Assembly (NCBI RefSeq): GCF_002482975.1
Contig: NZ_DLHA01000031.1
Coordinates: forward strand, 1 to 29,789
Direction of reading: 5' to 3'
From: Flavobacterium sp. UBA7680
GTDB taxonomy: Bacteria > Bacteroidota > Bacteroidia > Flavobacteriales > Flavobacteriaceae
DNA: 29,789 nt
Under the pieces are notes generated by a model, which saw only the letters and a program-made list of their open reading frames with translations, searched no databases and had not been told where the DNA came from. Each line of letters starts with the position of its first letter. Position 1 is the first letter of the stretch. The position numbers and the translations under genes are program-made. Shown here piece after piece: positions 1-7,381 of this stretch.

Positions 1-759
1 TTCTTTTAAAACATCATTTATAAACTGATATCTTTTGATGGTTTCCTTTTGCTGCAAGCGCTTTAATTCTGAATGTGATTTGGTAAAAGTATTTCGAATT
101 TCATTTCGGTCTAAATGGGAGAAATTAACATCCTGCGTAATTACCAGCCACAATTTGTACATTAATTGGTTTGGAAATGCATGCTGCAGTTTTTCAAAAT
201 ATTCAGGATCAATTACGGATGCATTTAAGCAAGGTTCGTGCGGAACGGTTTTATAAGAAACAATTAGTTCTTTTAAGTTTTCAATTCCTAAACCTTTGCG
301 CGAACTTACTAAAGCAATTTTGGTTTTTAGTTTTTCTTCTAAAAGCGGAATATCCAGAGAAATTCCTTTGCTCGCCATACGGTCAGACATATTAATAACT
401 AAGATCGTTGGAATTTCAAGATCTTTTATCTGCGTAAAAATCAGTAAGTTTCTTTTTAGATTTTCAACATCGGTTACCACAACAGCAACGTCTGGATATA
501 ATTTGTCGTTTTTGTTTAGTAAAAGTTCAATTACCACGCTTTCGTCCATCGAACTTGCGTTCAGACTATACGTTCCGGGTAAATCCAGAATGTTGGCTTT
601 TACGTTGTTCGGCAATTTGCAGAACCCGATTTTTTTCTCAACCGTGATTCCCGGATAATTTCCAACTTGTTGATTTAAACCTGTAAGCTGATTAAAAACA
701 GAAGTTTTACCTACGTTAGGATTTCCAATAAGGGCAACATTGATATTCTGAACGCTCAT
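1..759 (-). CDS. feoB: Ferrous iron transport protein B, N-terminal 253 codons (cut by window edge)
   Basis: This is the cytoplasmic G-domain part of the inner-membrane Fe(II) importer FeoB. Translating the minus strand from the ATG at 759 gives an open frame of exactly 253 codons to the window edge. It carries the G1 motif GNPNVGKT at residues 12-19, a DLPG G3 motif near residue 59 and an NMSD G4 motif, the usual FeoB variant of NKxD. The membrane core lies outside the window. The ATG shares one base with the feoA stop codon (TAATG), so the two genes are translationally coupled. The open frames on the opposite strand here are shadows of this gene. The family assignment is very secure; only the N-terminal part can be judged. 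Confidence 0.96.
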   Translation of the reverse strand, partial: MSVQNINVALIGNPNVGKTSVFNQLTGLNQQVGNYPGITVEKKIGFCKLPNNVKANILDLPGTYSLNASSMDESVVIELLLNKNDKLYPDVAVVVTDVENLKRNLLIFTQIKDLEIPTILVINMSDRMASKGISLDIPLLEEKLKTKIALVSSRKGLGIENLKELIVSYKTVPHEPCLNASVIDPEYFEKLQHAFPNQLMYKLWLVITQDVNFSHLDRNEIRNTFTKSHSELKRLQQKETIKRYQFINDVLKE

Positions 760-998
760 TATAAATTGTTTTGTAAAAGTTCAACTTCAATTTCACGAGC
801 AGTTTCAACACGAATAGCAACATGCGAACCGTTAATATCTAAATATAAAGGATCTCCAAAAGGAGCAATTTGAAGTAATTCGACCAAGCTGCCAGGCAAA
901 CAACCCATCTCTAATAATTTTAAAGGAATCAAATCGATATCAAAATCTTTGATAATGGCTTTATCGCCTTTTTTCAAGGTATGGATAGTATTTTGCAA
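759..998 (-). CDS. feoA: FeoA, small SH3-like partner of FeoB
   Basis: This is a 79-residue cytoplasmic protein of the FeoA family, an SH3-like beta-barrel that supports FeoB-mediated ferrous iron uptake. The pattern LIPLKLLEMGCLPGS followed by APFGDPLYLDINGSHVAIR is the classic FeoA signature (MG..PG and GDP...I....ALR). Its length is normal for a stand-alone FeoA. The stop codon overlaps the feoB start by one base, giving a feoA-feoB operon read leftward. A -7 element lies 27 bp upstream of the ATG (1025-1032) with a short dyad just upstream of it (1045-1058), a plausible place for iron-responsive control, although the regulator is not known. Confidence 0.95.
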   Translation of the reverse strand: MQNTIHTLKKGDKAIIKDFDIDLIPLKLLEMGCLPGSLVELLQIAPFGDPLYLDINGSHVAIRVETAREIEVELLQNNL

Positions 999-1024
999 AG
1001 CTTATTTAGATTGAATTTAGATTG

Positions 1025-1032
1025 CAAAAATA
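1025..1032 (-). promoter_or_regulatory. Putative feoAB promoter -7 element (TATTTTTG)
   Basis: On the minus strand TATTTTTG matches the Bacteroidota -7 consensus TAnnTTTG and lies 27 bp upstream of the feoA ATG. No clear TTG -33 element was found at 18-20 bp spacing, so activity may be weak or depend on an activator. Confidence 0.55.
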
Positions 1033-1044
1033 GGCAATAAATCT

Positions 1045-1058
1045 TTACCTCATGGTAA
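1045..1058. promoter_or_regulatory. Dyad TTACC-N4-GGTAA upstream of feoA
   Basis: Two perfect 5-bp arms (TTACC and GGTAA) are separated by TCAT. The dyad lies where the -33 to -7 spacer of the feoA promoter would be, so a bound protein would block transcription. It does not resemble the dyads found near mntH or zur in this window. It is short, so chance is a real alternative. Confidence 0.3.
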
Positions 1059-1102
1059 TAATAAGGTTTGAAAATGCTAAATCTTTCTAAAAATAAGGTA
1101 TT

Positions 1103-1768
1103 TTACTCTTTTGATAAGAAATCTATGTCTTCTAATAATCTGGTGATATCTTCCTTTTTTGTTCCGTCATAAAATCCGCGAACGCGTCTTTTTTGATCCA
1201 CCAAAACAAAATTCTCTGTATGAACCATATCATACAACTGATCTGGGCGTCCTAATTTTACAGCCAGGTAAGATTTTCTGGCCATAGTATAAATCTCTTT
1301 TTTATCTCCGGTAACCAAATTCCATTTGCTGTCTACAACTCCATATTTTACCGCATAAGCTTTCAAAACCGAAACACTGTCAACTTCTGGAAAAACAGTA
1401 TGAGAAAGCAGCATTACTTTTGGATTGTTCAGAACTGCTTTTTGAACATCAGCCAGATTGGTTGACATTTTTGGGCAGATTGATCCGCAGGTTGTAAAGA
1501 AGAAATCGGCAACATAAATTTTCCCTTCGTAATTTTTTTGGGTAATGGTATCTCCGTTTTGGTTTATGAACGAAAAATCGGCAATCGTGTGATATTTACT
1601 TTTGTACTGAATCGTACTGTCAACCAATTCCGGATTTACATCAGCAGGATTATATATCGGAAGTGTTTTTTGTGGCTTTAAAGCCGAATAAAATAAAGAT
1701 ATAGTGACTACAGAAAATACAATTAATACAATAAAGAATTTGCGGTATTTATAAAGAAGCGATTTCAT
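1103..1768 (-). CDS. SCO1/SenC-family copper chaperone, membrane anchored
   Basis: This 221-residue protein has one N-terminal membrane anchor (about residues 11-30) and an extracytoplasmic thioredoxin fold. The copper-binding motif of SCO proteins is intact: C94-G-S-I-C98-P (CxxxC) and the distal histidine H183 in the MVHTENF segment. SCO proteins deliver copper to, or reduce, the CuA site of cytochrome c oxidase. The ATG at 1768 was chosen over a TTG at 1786 because that TTG falls inside the putative -7 element at 1784-1791. The gene is read in the same direction as feoA, about 100 bp upstream of it, so it is probably a separate unit. The nearby lipoprotein cytochrome c and haem genes fit a respiratory context. 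Confidence 0.92.
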   Translation of the reverse strand: MKSLLYKYRKFFIVLIVFSVVTISLFYSALKPQKTLPIYNPADVNPELVDSTIQYKSKYHTIADFSFINQNGDTITQKNYEGKIYVADFFFTTCGSICPKMSTNLADVQKAVLNNPKVMLLSHTVFPEVDSVSVLKAYAVKYGVVDSKWNLVTGDKKEIYTMARKSYLAVKLGRPDQLYDMVHTENFVLVDQKRRVRGFYDGTKKEDITRLLEDIDFLSKE

Positions 1769-1783
1769 AAAAATAATTTGGCG

Positions 1784-1791
1784 CAAAAATA
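1784..1791 (-). promoter_or_regulatory. Putative -7 element of the SCO1 gene (TATTTTTG)
   Basis: This minus-strand TATTTTTG fits TAnnTTTG and lies 15 bp upstream of the ATG at 1768, giving a very short leader. A TTG lies upstream but at about 23 bp spacing, longer than usual. Confidence 0.5.
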
Positions 1792-1884
1792 CGAAAAGAG
1801 CATTTTAAAAGTCACAATTTTAATGCTTTTTAACAGAGAACCTACAATGCAAAAGAGCTTTTTTACGACGGGATTGTGAAATGA

Positions 1885-2092
1885 TACGCGGATGACACGG
1901 ATTCGCTTTGCGAAAACGCGGATTTATGCTGATTTTTATAGATAGTATGAATCCAAAGGTTTAAACACAATGCTATTATCCTGAGCGAAGTCGAATGACA
2001 ACAAAGTAAACCGCCAATTTTTTCAAGCTAATAAAAATAAAAAATCCGTGCAAATCCGCGTTTTCGCAAAGCGAATCCGTGTCATCCGCGTA
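1885..2092. repeat. Large perfect inverted repeat (41-bp arms) between the SCO1 and EamA genes
   Basis: The 300-bp gap between the EamA and SCO1 genes holds a perfect inverted repeat. The arms are 1885-1925 and 2052-2092, 41 bp each, with a 126-bp spacer. Each arm contains its own small palindrome around TTCGC-TTT-GCGAA. The spacer carries CTGAGCGAAGTCGAA at 1981-1995, a word that recurs in another gap at 21227. Part of each arm (GTGTCATCCGCG type) resembles repeats I associate with Flavobacterium intergenic DNA. No coding capacity was seen. Confidence 0.9.
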
Positions 2093-2109
2093 CTATCTCT
2101 TACAGTATC

Positions 2110-3033
2110 TTAATTCTTAGGCTTTCGAATAGATTTATTCACCATATACAATCCCGTTAAAGTTACGGCTGAACCAATCGCAATAGCCTGCGTAAGCGTT
2201 TCGCCAAAAATAATCGACCCCAAAATCATTGCAACAATTGGATTGATGTAAACATAAATACTGCTGATTTCTGTTGGAAGATGCTGCAGCGTATAAATAA
2301 AAGCAATGAAAGTTAAAACCGAACCAATTATTACCAAGTAACCGATTGCCCACCAGGATTCTGAAGGGATTTCGCTCAGCGGAATATTAACTCCGGTCGA
2401 TTCTGTAATTCCAAAAAGAAATACACTTGAAATCAGCATCTGCAGTCCCAAACTAAAATACGGATTGAAACTAGCCGCTTTTTTCTTGGTTTGTAAAATT
2501 CCAAAAGCCCACGTAATCGTTGACGCCGTCATTAAAATAATTCCGAATTGAAAATCAGGTCTTAAAAAATCGGCAATATAATCGATGAAAATAATACAAA
2601 TTCCCCCAAAGCTGATTAGAATTCCAAACAAAGCCATTTTTGCAATTCGTTCTCCATTAAAAAAATTAATGATAATAATCCAAATTGGGAAAAGTGCACT
2701 AATGATCGCGCCCAATCCGCTTGTCATATATTTCACGCCCCAGGTACTCAATCCGTTGCTGCAAACAAAATTCAAAAAACTCAAAACAAGAATCGTACGC
2801 CATTGTTTTCCTTTTGGCCAAGGCTCTTTTTTCAGTAAAAAATATCCCACATAAATAAGTCCGCCCAAAAACTGACGAATTGTGGCCAATTGCAATGCTG
2901 GCATATGCTTAACACCTTCTTTTGAAGCTAACCACGTTGTTCCCCAAAAAAAGCTTACCCAGCATAAAGCCATAATAGGTAAACCAATAGCTTCAATTTT
3001 TCCTGAAACGGCATTCTGGATTTTTGCTCTCAT
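2110..3033 (-). CDS. EamA/RhaT-family (DMT superfamily) transporter
   Basis: This 307-residue inner-membrane protein has about ten hydrophobic segments arranged as two EamA repeats. The signature stretch near the N-terminus (LCWVSFFWGTTWLASKEG) and the second-repeat pattern (SSIYVYINPIVAMILGSIIFGE) are characteristic of the drug/metabolite exporter superfamily. Substrates of such exporters cannot be read from sequence; amino acids, metabolites or drugs are possible. It is read leftward and ends just before the big inverted repeat. The M13 peptidase gene starts divergently about 200 bp away. I chose the ATG at 3033; the hydrophobic segments begin about 20 residues later. It has no evident link to the metal or haem genes. 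Confidence 0.88.
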   Translation of the reverse strand: MRAKIQNAVSGKIEAIGLPIMALCWVSFFWGTTWLASKEGVKHMPALQLATIRQFLGGLIYVGYFLLKKEPWPKGKQWRTILVLSFLNFVCSNGLSTWGVKYMTSGLGAIISALFPIWIIIINFFNGERIAKMALFGILISFGGICIIFIDYIADFLRPDFQFGIILMTASTITWAFGILQTKKKAASFNPYFSLGLQMLISSVFLFGITESTGVNIPLSEIPSESWWAIGYLVIIGSVLTFIAFIYTLQHLPTEISSIYVYINPIVAMILGSIIFGETLTQAIAIGSAVTLTGLYMVNKSIRKPKN

Positions 3034-3201
3034 TTTGACTTTAAATCTTTAAGCAAATATTCCAAAAACAATTTCAATAAACAGTGAAAAACAAGGTTTT
3101 AATTCATGAAAATAATCGATGGTTTCCATTAAAATGTTATAGAAGAATACTTACACATTATTATTGCATAAATTTTAACATAGAGTTACAAATTTTAACG
3201 A

Positions 3202-3209
3202 TATGTTTG
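3202..3209 (+). promoter_or_regulatory. Putative -7 element of the M13 peptidase gene (TATGTTTG)
   Basis: TATGTTTG matches TAnnTTTG and lies 26 bp upstream of the ATG at 3236. No convincing -33 TTG at the normal spacing was seen. Confidence 0.5.
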
Positions 3210-3235
3210 TGTATACACTCGAAACACATTTATAA

Positions 3236-5296
3236 ATGAAAAAACAACTTACTAAACCTTTGTTTTGTGCTTTTTCTGCAATGCTTTCTTTTACAGCAAT
3301 CGAAGCGCAAACCACTGCAGCAAAAGAACCTGGTATCAATGTATCATACATGAATACCAAAATTAGTCCGAGCCAAGATTTTTTCCAATATGTAAACGGA
3401 ACTTGGTTAAGCCAGACAGAAATTCCAAGCGATCGTACCACTTGGGGAAGTTTTAATGAATTGATTAAAAAAACAGACAAAGATGTAATGTCTATTTTAA
3501 AAGATGCATCAAAAAATCCAAAGTATAAATCAGATACGGATCAGGGAAAAGCTGTTAACTTATTCCTGACTGTTTTAGATACTGTTGGAAGAAACAAAGC
3601 AGGAATTAATCCTTTGAAACCGTATTTGAAAAAGATTGATGCCATTAAAAATGTGGCAGATCTTCAAAAGTTTTTGGTTGAAATGGAACCTGAAGGAGGT
3701 TCTGGATTCTTCGGAATTTATATTGGAGCCGATGAAAAAAACAGTTCTAAAAATTCAGTAAGTCTTGCAGTAAGTCAATTAGGACTTCCTGATAAAGATT
3801 ATTACACTTCAGAAGATAAAGATTCTAAAGAAAAACGTGCGAAATACGAACTTCACGTAGCAAGAATGCTTCAGTTTATTGGAGAAACTCCAGAGAAAGC
3901 AAAACAAAGCGCTAAAGAAATTCTGGCTTTTGAAACTGAATTATCAAAACCAAGATTAGACCGCGTTGAAAGCAGAGACAGCCGTTTGCAATATAACCCA
4001 ATGACGGTTGCTGAACTTCAAAAATTAACTCCGGCTATAAAATGGGATACTTATTTTGCGGGAATTGGTTTGGCGAAATTAGATACTGTAGTGGTTATTG
4101 AGCCAAAATACATGAAAGCTTTACAAACTGTATTTACTGAAAATAAAGTAGCACAATGGAAAGAATATCTGAAATGGGATTTACTAAATTCTTCTTCTAC
4201 AAAATTATCAACGGATATTGAAACTGCTAATTTTGATTTTTATAGTAAAACGTTAAGAGGAGCTGTAAAACAATTACCGAGAGAAGAAAAAGCTTTGCAA
4301 GTTGTAAACCGCGGAATTGGTGAAGCACTTGGTAAATTGTATGTAGAAAAAGTATTTCCTGCTGAAGCAAAAGCCAAAGCCGTCGATATGATTCATAATG
4401 TTATTACGGCGTACCAAAACCGTATTAACAATTTAACATGGATGTCTAAAGATACAAAGGCAAAAGCTATTGAAAAACTAAACAAAATAACCATAAAAGT
4501 TGGTTATCCTGATAAATGGAAAGATTATTCGGCACTTCAAATTAAAAACATTGCTGAAGGCGGAAGTTATTTTGAGAATTCAAAAAGCTTATCTATTTGG
4601 AATTTCAAGAAAGGTATTGCAAAATTGAGCAAACCGGTTGATAAAACAGAGTGGGGAATGTCTCCGCAAACGGTAAATGCATATTACAATCCATCTTATA
4701 ATGAAATTGTATTCCCAGCTGCGATCTTACAGCCGCCATTTTACAATTACCAAGCTGACGAAGCTGTAAATTATGGTGGAATTGGAGCGGTTATTGGTCA
4801 CGAAATTTCACACGGGTTTGATGATTCTGGTGCACGTTACAATGCTGAAGGAAATCTTGTTGACTGGTGGACACCTCAGGATTTAGAGCAATTTACAAAA
4901 TTAGGTTCTGAATTGGCAGATCAATACAGTGCTTTAGAGCCGTTACCGGGAATTCATGTGGATGGTAAATTTACTTTAGGTGAAAATATTGGTGACTTAG
5001 GCGGAATCAATGCAGCTTATGATGGTTTGCAATTGTATTTGAAAGCGCACGGAAATCCGGGATTAATTGACGGATTTACTCCAGAGCAGCGTTTCTTTAT
5101 TTCTTGGGCAACCGTTTGGAGAACTAAGTCTAGAGACGAAGCGATTAAAAACCAAGTAAAAACAGATCCGCATTCGCCGGGAATGTACAGAGCTTATGTT
5201 CCAATTCAAAATGTTGATGCTTTTTATGAAGCTTTCGGTATTAAAAATGGAGATAAAATGTTTGTAAGTCCAGAGAAACGAGTAAAAATCTGGTAA
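3236..5296 (+). CDS. M13-family zinc metallopeptidase (neprilysin/PepO-like), secreted
   Basis: This 686-residue protein starts with a signal peptide (KKQ followed by a hydrophobic stretch, ending near AIEAQ), so it is probably periplasmic or on the cell surface. Near the N-terminus it has the M13 landmark DFFQYVNGTW. The zinc site is intact: HEISH at residues 522-526 within GAVIGHEISHGFDD, and the third ligand E583 in ENIGDLGG (ExxxD). The C-terminus ends RVKIW, as in many bacterial M13 enzymes. The length matches the family (about 670-700). It probably degrades peptides. It appears monocistronic, with a promoter-like TATGTTTG upstream and a strong terminator about 15 bp after the stop. Confidence 0.95.
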   Translation: MKKQLTKPLFCAFSAMLSFTAIEAQTTAAKEPGINVSYMNTKISPSQDFFQYVNGTWLSQTEIPSDRTTWGSFNELIKKTDKDVMSILKDASKNPKYKSDTDQGKAVNLFLTVLDTVGRNKAGINPLKPYLKKIDAIKNVADLQKFLVEMEPEGGSGFFGIYIGADEKNSSKNSVSLAVSQLGLPDKDYYTSEDKDSKEKRAKYELHVARMLQFIGETPEKAKQSAKEILAFETELSKPRLDRVESRDSRLQYNPMTVAELQKLTPAIKWDTYFAGIGLAKLDTVVVIEPKYMKALQTVFTENKVAQWKEYLKWDLLNSSSTKLSTDIETANFDFYSKTLRGAVKQLPREEKALQVVNRGIGEALGKLYVEKVFPAEAKAKAVDMIHNVITAYQNRINNLTWMSKDTKAKAIEKLNKITIKVGYPDKWKDYSALQIKNIAEGGSYFENSKSLSIWNFKKGIAKLSKPVDKTEWGMSPQTVNAYYNPSYNEIVFPAAILQPPFYNYQADEAVNYGGIGAVIGHEISHGFDDSGARYNAEGNLVDWWTPQDLEQFTKLGSELADQYSALEPLPGIHVDGKFTLGENIGDLGGINAAYDGLQLYLKAHGNPGLIDGFTPEQRFFISWATVWRTKSRDEAIKNQVKTDPHSPGMYRAYVPIQNVDAFYEAFGIKNGDKMFVSPEKRVKIW

Positions 5297-5310
5297 TCTC
5301 ATAAATAGAA

Positions 5311-5338
5311 AACGGCGCTGATTCAGCGCCGTTTTTTT
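5311..5338 (+). terminator. Rho-independent terminator after the M13 peptidase gene
   Basis: An 11-bp perfect stem (AACGGCGCTGA paired with TCAGCGCCGTT, 5311-5321 and 5323-5333) is followed by a run of seven T (5332-5338). It lies between the convergent peptidase and GyrI-like genes. The reverse strand has a shorter T-rich tail, so it may work in both directions. Confidence 0.93.
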
Positions 5339-5345
5339 ATTTCTA

Positions 5346-5795
5346 TTATTGAATAGCAATGAAAATATCTACTTCTGCATTTTCACTATCTAGGGTTTTT
5401 TCTCCATAAACTTCAAAATCAGAAGTAAAGATTCTGTTTAAACCCGAATCCCAGATTTTCAGCCATTCATCATAAACAACACCATTTGCCAGATTTCCTT
5501 TGGCAGTAAATTTTTCATAATGGCGACCTTCAATTGTTTTTCCAGTCAAGCCTTCCGGAACCGAATCTAAACTTTCTACTGCAAAACCTAAAACGGTTGT
5601 ATAAGGTTTTGTATGATCCTTTTCGTAATCTGTGTAAACACAGATAATATCGTTACTTAACTTATTCGCAATTTTTTCAGTAATTCCTTCTGAGAAAAAT
5701 TGGTTCCAAAGCGCAGGAATATCCTGTCCCGACTGCCCATTTTCATTAGTGGTTCTAACTGAAATTCCAATAATGTTAAACTTTTGAATATCCAT
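5346..5795 (-). CDS. GyrI-like / AraC effector-binding-domain protein, stand-alone
   Basis: This 149-residue cytoplasmic protein consists only of a SOUL/GyrI-like effector-binding domain. The visible pattern is a basic start with GISVRTTNENG, then IPALWNQFFSEG, IICVYTDYEKDHTKPYTTVLGFAV, GRHYEKFTAKG and a late Y-DEWLKIW...FEVYGEK...EVDIFIAIQ. That is the typical order for this fold (GyrI-like small-molecule-binding domain). No DNA-binding domain is attached, so it more likely binds or hydrolyses a small ligand than acts as a regulator by itself. It converges on the M13 peptidase gene across the shared terminator. A -7 element TAGATTTG lies at 5821-5828. The specific function is unknown. Confidence 0.82.
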   Translation of the reverse strand: MDIQKFNIIGISVRTTNENGQSGQDIPALWNQFFSEGITEKIANKLSNDIICVYTDYEKDHTKPYTTVLGFAVESLDSVPEGLTGKTIEGRHYEKFTAKGNLANGVVYDEWLKIWDSGLNRIFTSDFEVYGEKTLDSENAEVDIFIAIQ

Positions 5796-5820
5796 TTTAC
5801 TTAAATTTTGATTTGAACTT

Positions 5821-5828
5821 CAAATCTA
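5821..5828 (-). promoter_or_regulatory. Putative -7 element of the GyrI-like gene (TAGATTTG)
   Basis: Minus-strand TAGATTTG matches TAnnTTTG 26 bp upstream of the ATG at 5795. The flanking DNA also holds TGACA and TGTCA half-sites a few bases apart (about 5840-5855), possibly an operator but weak. Confidence 0.45.
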
Positions 5829-5866
5829 TAATCAAGTAGTGACAACAGTATGTCAACAGTAAAACA

Positions 5867-6268
5867 TTAATTGCTTAAATGACTGTAAATGTAAGTTTCA
5901 ATTGCTTTTAATTCTTCGTCAGACATTGCTTTGGTTACTCCAAAATTAGTCTGCATTACCGAAAACTGACTCGGATCAACAATTGGATCTGCATTTCCTT
6001 TTAAGAAAGTAGGGATATCACCTTTTTTGTCTTTATAGATTTTGGCAATTTCCTTAATGCTTGGTCCAATAACTTTTTGATCCGGCTGATGACATGAAGT
6101 ACAGTTTCCTCTTCCTTCAAAAATTTCTTTTCCTAAAGCTTCGGGTGTTTTGGCTTTCGCGGATTCTCCTTCAGAATAGGCTTCTGTAGTTTGGTCTGTA
6201 CTTTCTGAAACTTCTTTTTTACACGATGCAAATGCTAAAACGGCAGATAAGAATAATACTTTTTTCAT
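5867..6268 (-). CDS. Lipoprotein c-type cytochrome
   Basis: This 133-residue protein has a lipoprotein signal (lipobox ending A14-S15-C16), so it should be lipid anchored outside the cytoplasm. A low-complexity acidic/Thr/Ser linker (about residues 17-42) leads to a single small class I cytochrome c domain. The haem attachment motif is C56-T-S-C59-H60; the methionine of the MQTNFG segment is the likely sixth ligand, and the end (MSDEELKAIETYIYSH) is the usual terminal helix. The ATG follows the hemB stop by one base, so it is probably co-transcribed with hemB and could accept electrons in respiration. Its exact redox partner cannot be read from sequence. Confidence 0.9.
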   Translation of the reverse strand: MKKVLFLSAVLAFASCKKEVSESTDQTTEAYSEGESAKAKTPEALGKEIFEGRGNCTSCHQPDQKVIGPSIKEIAKIYKDKKGDIPTFLKGNADPIVDPSQFSVMQTNFGVTKAMSDEELKAIETYIYSHLSN

Positions 6269-6269
6269 T

Positions 6270-7262
6270 TTATTTATTTAAAAGTATTGAAGCTTCTTTT
6301 GCAAAATAAGTTGAGATAATACTCGCACCCGCACGCTTAATGCAATAAAGTTGCTCTATCATGATTTTATCGTGGTCTAACCATCCTCTTTCGGCTGCGG
6401 CCTTTACCATAGCGTACTCACCAGATACTTGATAAACTGCAACCGGTACATGAACGGCATTTTTTACCTCACGAACAATGTCTAAATACGCAATTCCCGG
6501 TTTTACCATAACGATATCCGCACCTTCTTCAACATCTAATAAAGCTTCACGAATTCCTTCAATTCGGTTAGCATAATCCATTTGATACGTCTTTTTATCT
6601 TTTGGGATATTTTGTGAATCAACCGGAGCAGAATCTAAAGCATCACGAAATGGTCCGTAAAATGCCGAAGCATATTTAGCGCTATAACTCATGATTCCAA
6701 CATTGTGATGTCCGTTTTGTTCCAATGCTTTTCTTATCGCCAAAACGCGTCCATCCATCATGTCGCTTGGCGCAACGAAATCTGCACCAGCATCTGCATG
6801 GCTTAAACTCATACGAGTTAAAGCATCAACAGTTGCATCATTAATTAATTGACCGTTTTCGATAATTCCGTCGTGTCCGTAAATAGAATACGGATCTAAA
6901 GCCACATCTGGCATTACAATCATTTCCGGAACAGCATCTTTTATCGCACGGATAGTTTGCTGCATTAAACCGTCTTTACTCCAGGCTTCTGTACCTTTAT
7001 TGTCTTTTAAGTTATCGCTTACTTTTACGTAGATGTTTACCGCTTTAATTCCTAAATCCCAGGCTTCTTTTACTTCTTTAATCGTATTGTCTAATGAATG
7101 ACGATAAATTCCAGGCATTGACGGAATAGCAGATTTGATGTCTTTTCCTTCGGCAACAAACATTGGAAGCATAAAATCTTGTGGACTTAAGCTAGTTTCA
7201 CGAACTAAGGAACGAATTGATTCGTTTGTTCTTAAACGACGGTTTCTTTGTAATGGGAACAT
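6270..7262 (-). CDS. hemB: Porphobilinogen synthase (delta-aminolevulinate dehydratase)
   Basis: HemB condenses two 5-aminolevulinate molecules into porphobilinogen in the cytoplasm. The 330-residue length is normal. The two active-site lysines are present: K196 in SYSAKYASAFYGPFR and K254 in MVKPGIAYLD. The metal-site region reads DVALDPYSIYGHDG (residues 119-132). Compared with the zinc type (DVCFCEYTSHGHCG in E. coli) the three zinc cysteines are replaced by A121, D123 and D131, the pattern of the zinc-independent, Mg-type enzymes. The cytochrome c gene follows after one base. A 119-bp gap with short ATTTTAGATT-type and GACTTTA-type repeats separates it from the aldolase gene upstream. Confidence 0.97.
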   Translation of the reverse strand: MFPLQRNRRLRTNESIRSLVRETSLSPQDFMLPMFVAEGKDIKSAIPSMPGIYRHSLDNTIKEVKEAWDLGIKAVNIYVKVSDNLKDNKGTEAWSKDGLMQQTIRAIKDAVPEMIVMPDVALDPYSIYGHDGIIENGQLINDATVDALTRMSLSHADAGADFVAPSDMMDGRVLAIRKALEQNGHHNVGIMSYSAKYASAFYGPFRDALDSAPVDSQNIPKDKKTYQMDYANRIEGIREALLDVEEGADIVMVKPGIAYLDIVREVKNAVHVPVAVYQVSGEYAMVKAAAERGWLDHDKIMIEQLYCIKRAGASIISTYFAKEASILLNK

Positions 7263-7381
7263 TGTTTTTGAATTTTAGATTTTAGAATGCAGATTTTAGA
7301 TTTTTCTGCAATCTTATTTTTTGATTTTTATTAATTGATTGTCAATACTTTTGACTTTACGACTTTAAACTTTCGACTTAC
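7263..7381. repeat. Short AT-rich direct repeats between aldolase and hemB
   Basis: The gap contains repeated ATTTTAGATTTT-like words (about 7273-7302) and repeated GACTTTA/GACTTTAAACTTT-like words (about 7350-7380). No promoter match or hairpin terminator was found. Confidence 0.5.

Noticed and set aside
35..658. Three plus-strand open frames of 73-120 codons at the left end
   Set aside because: They lie antisense to feoB, whose minus-strand frame carries clear GTPase motifs; the plus-strand products have no recognisable pattern.
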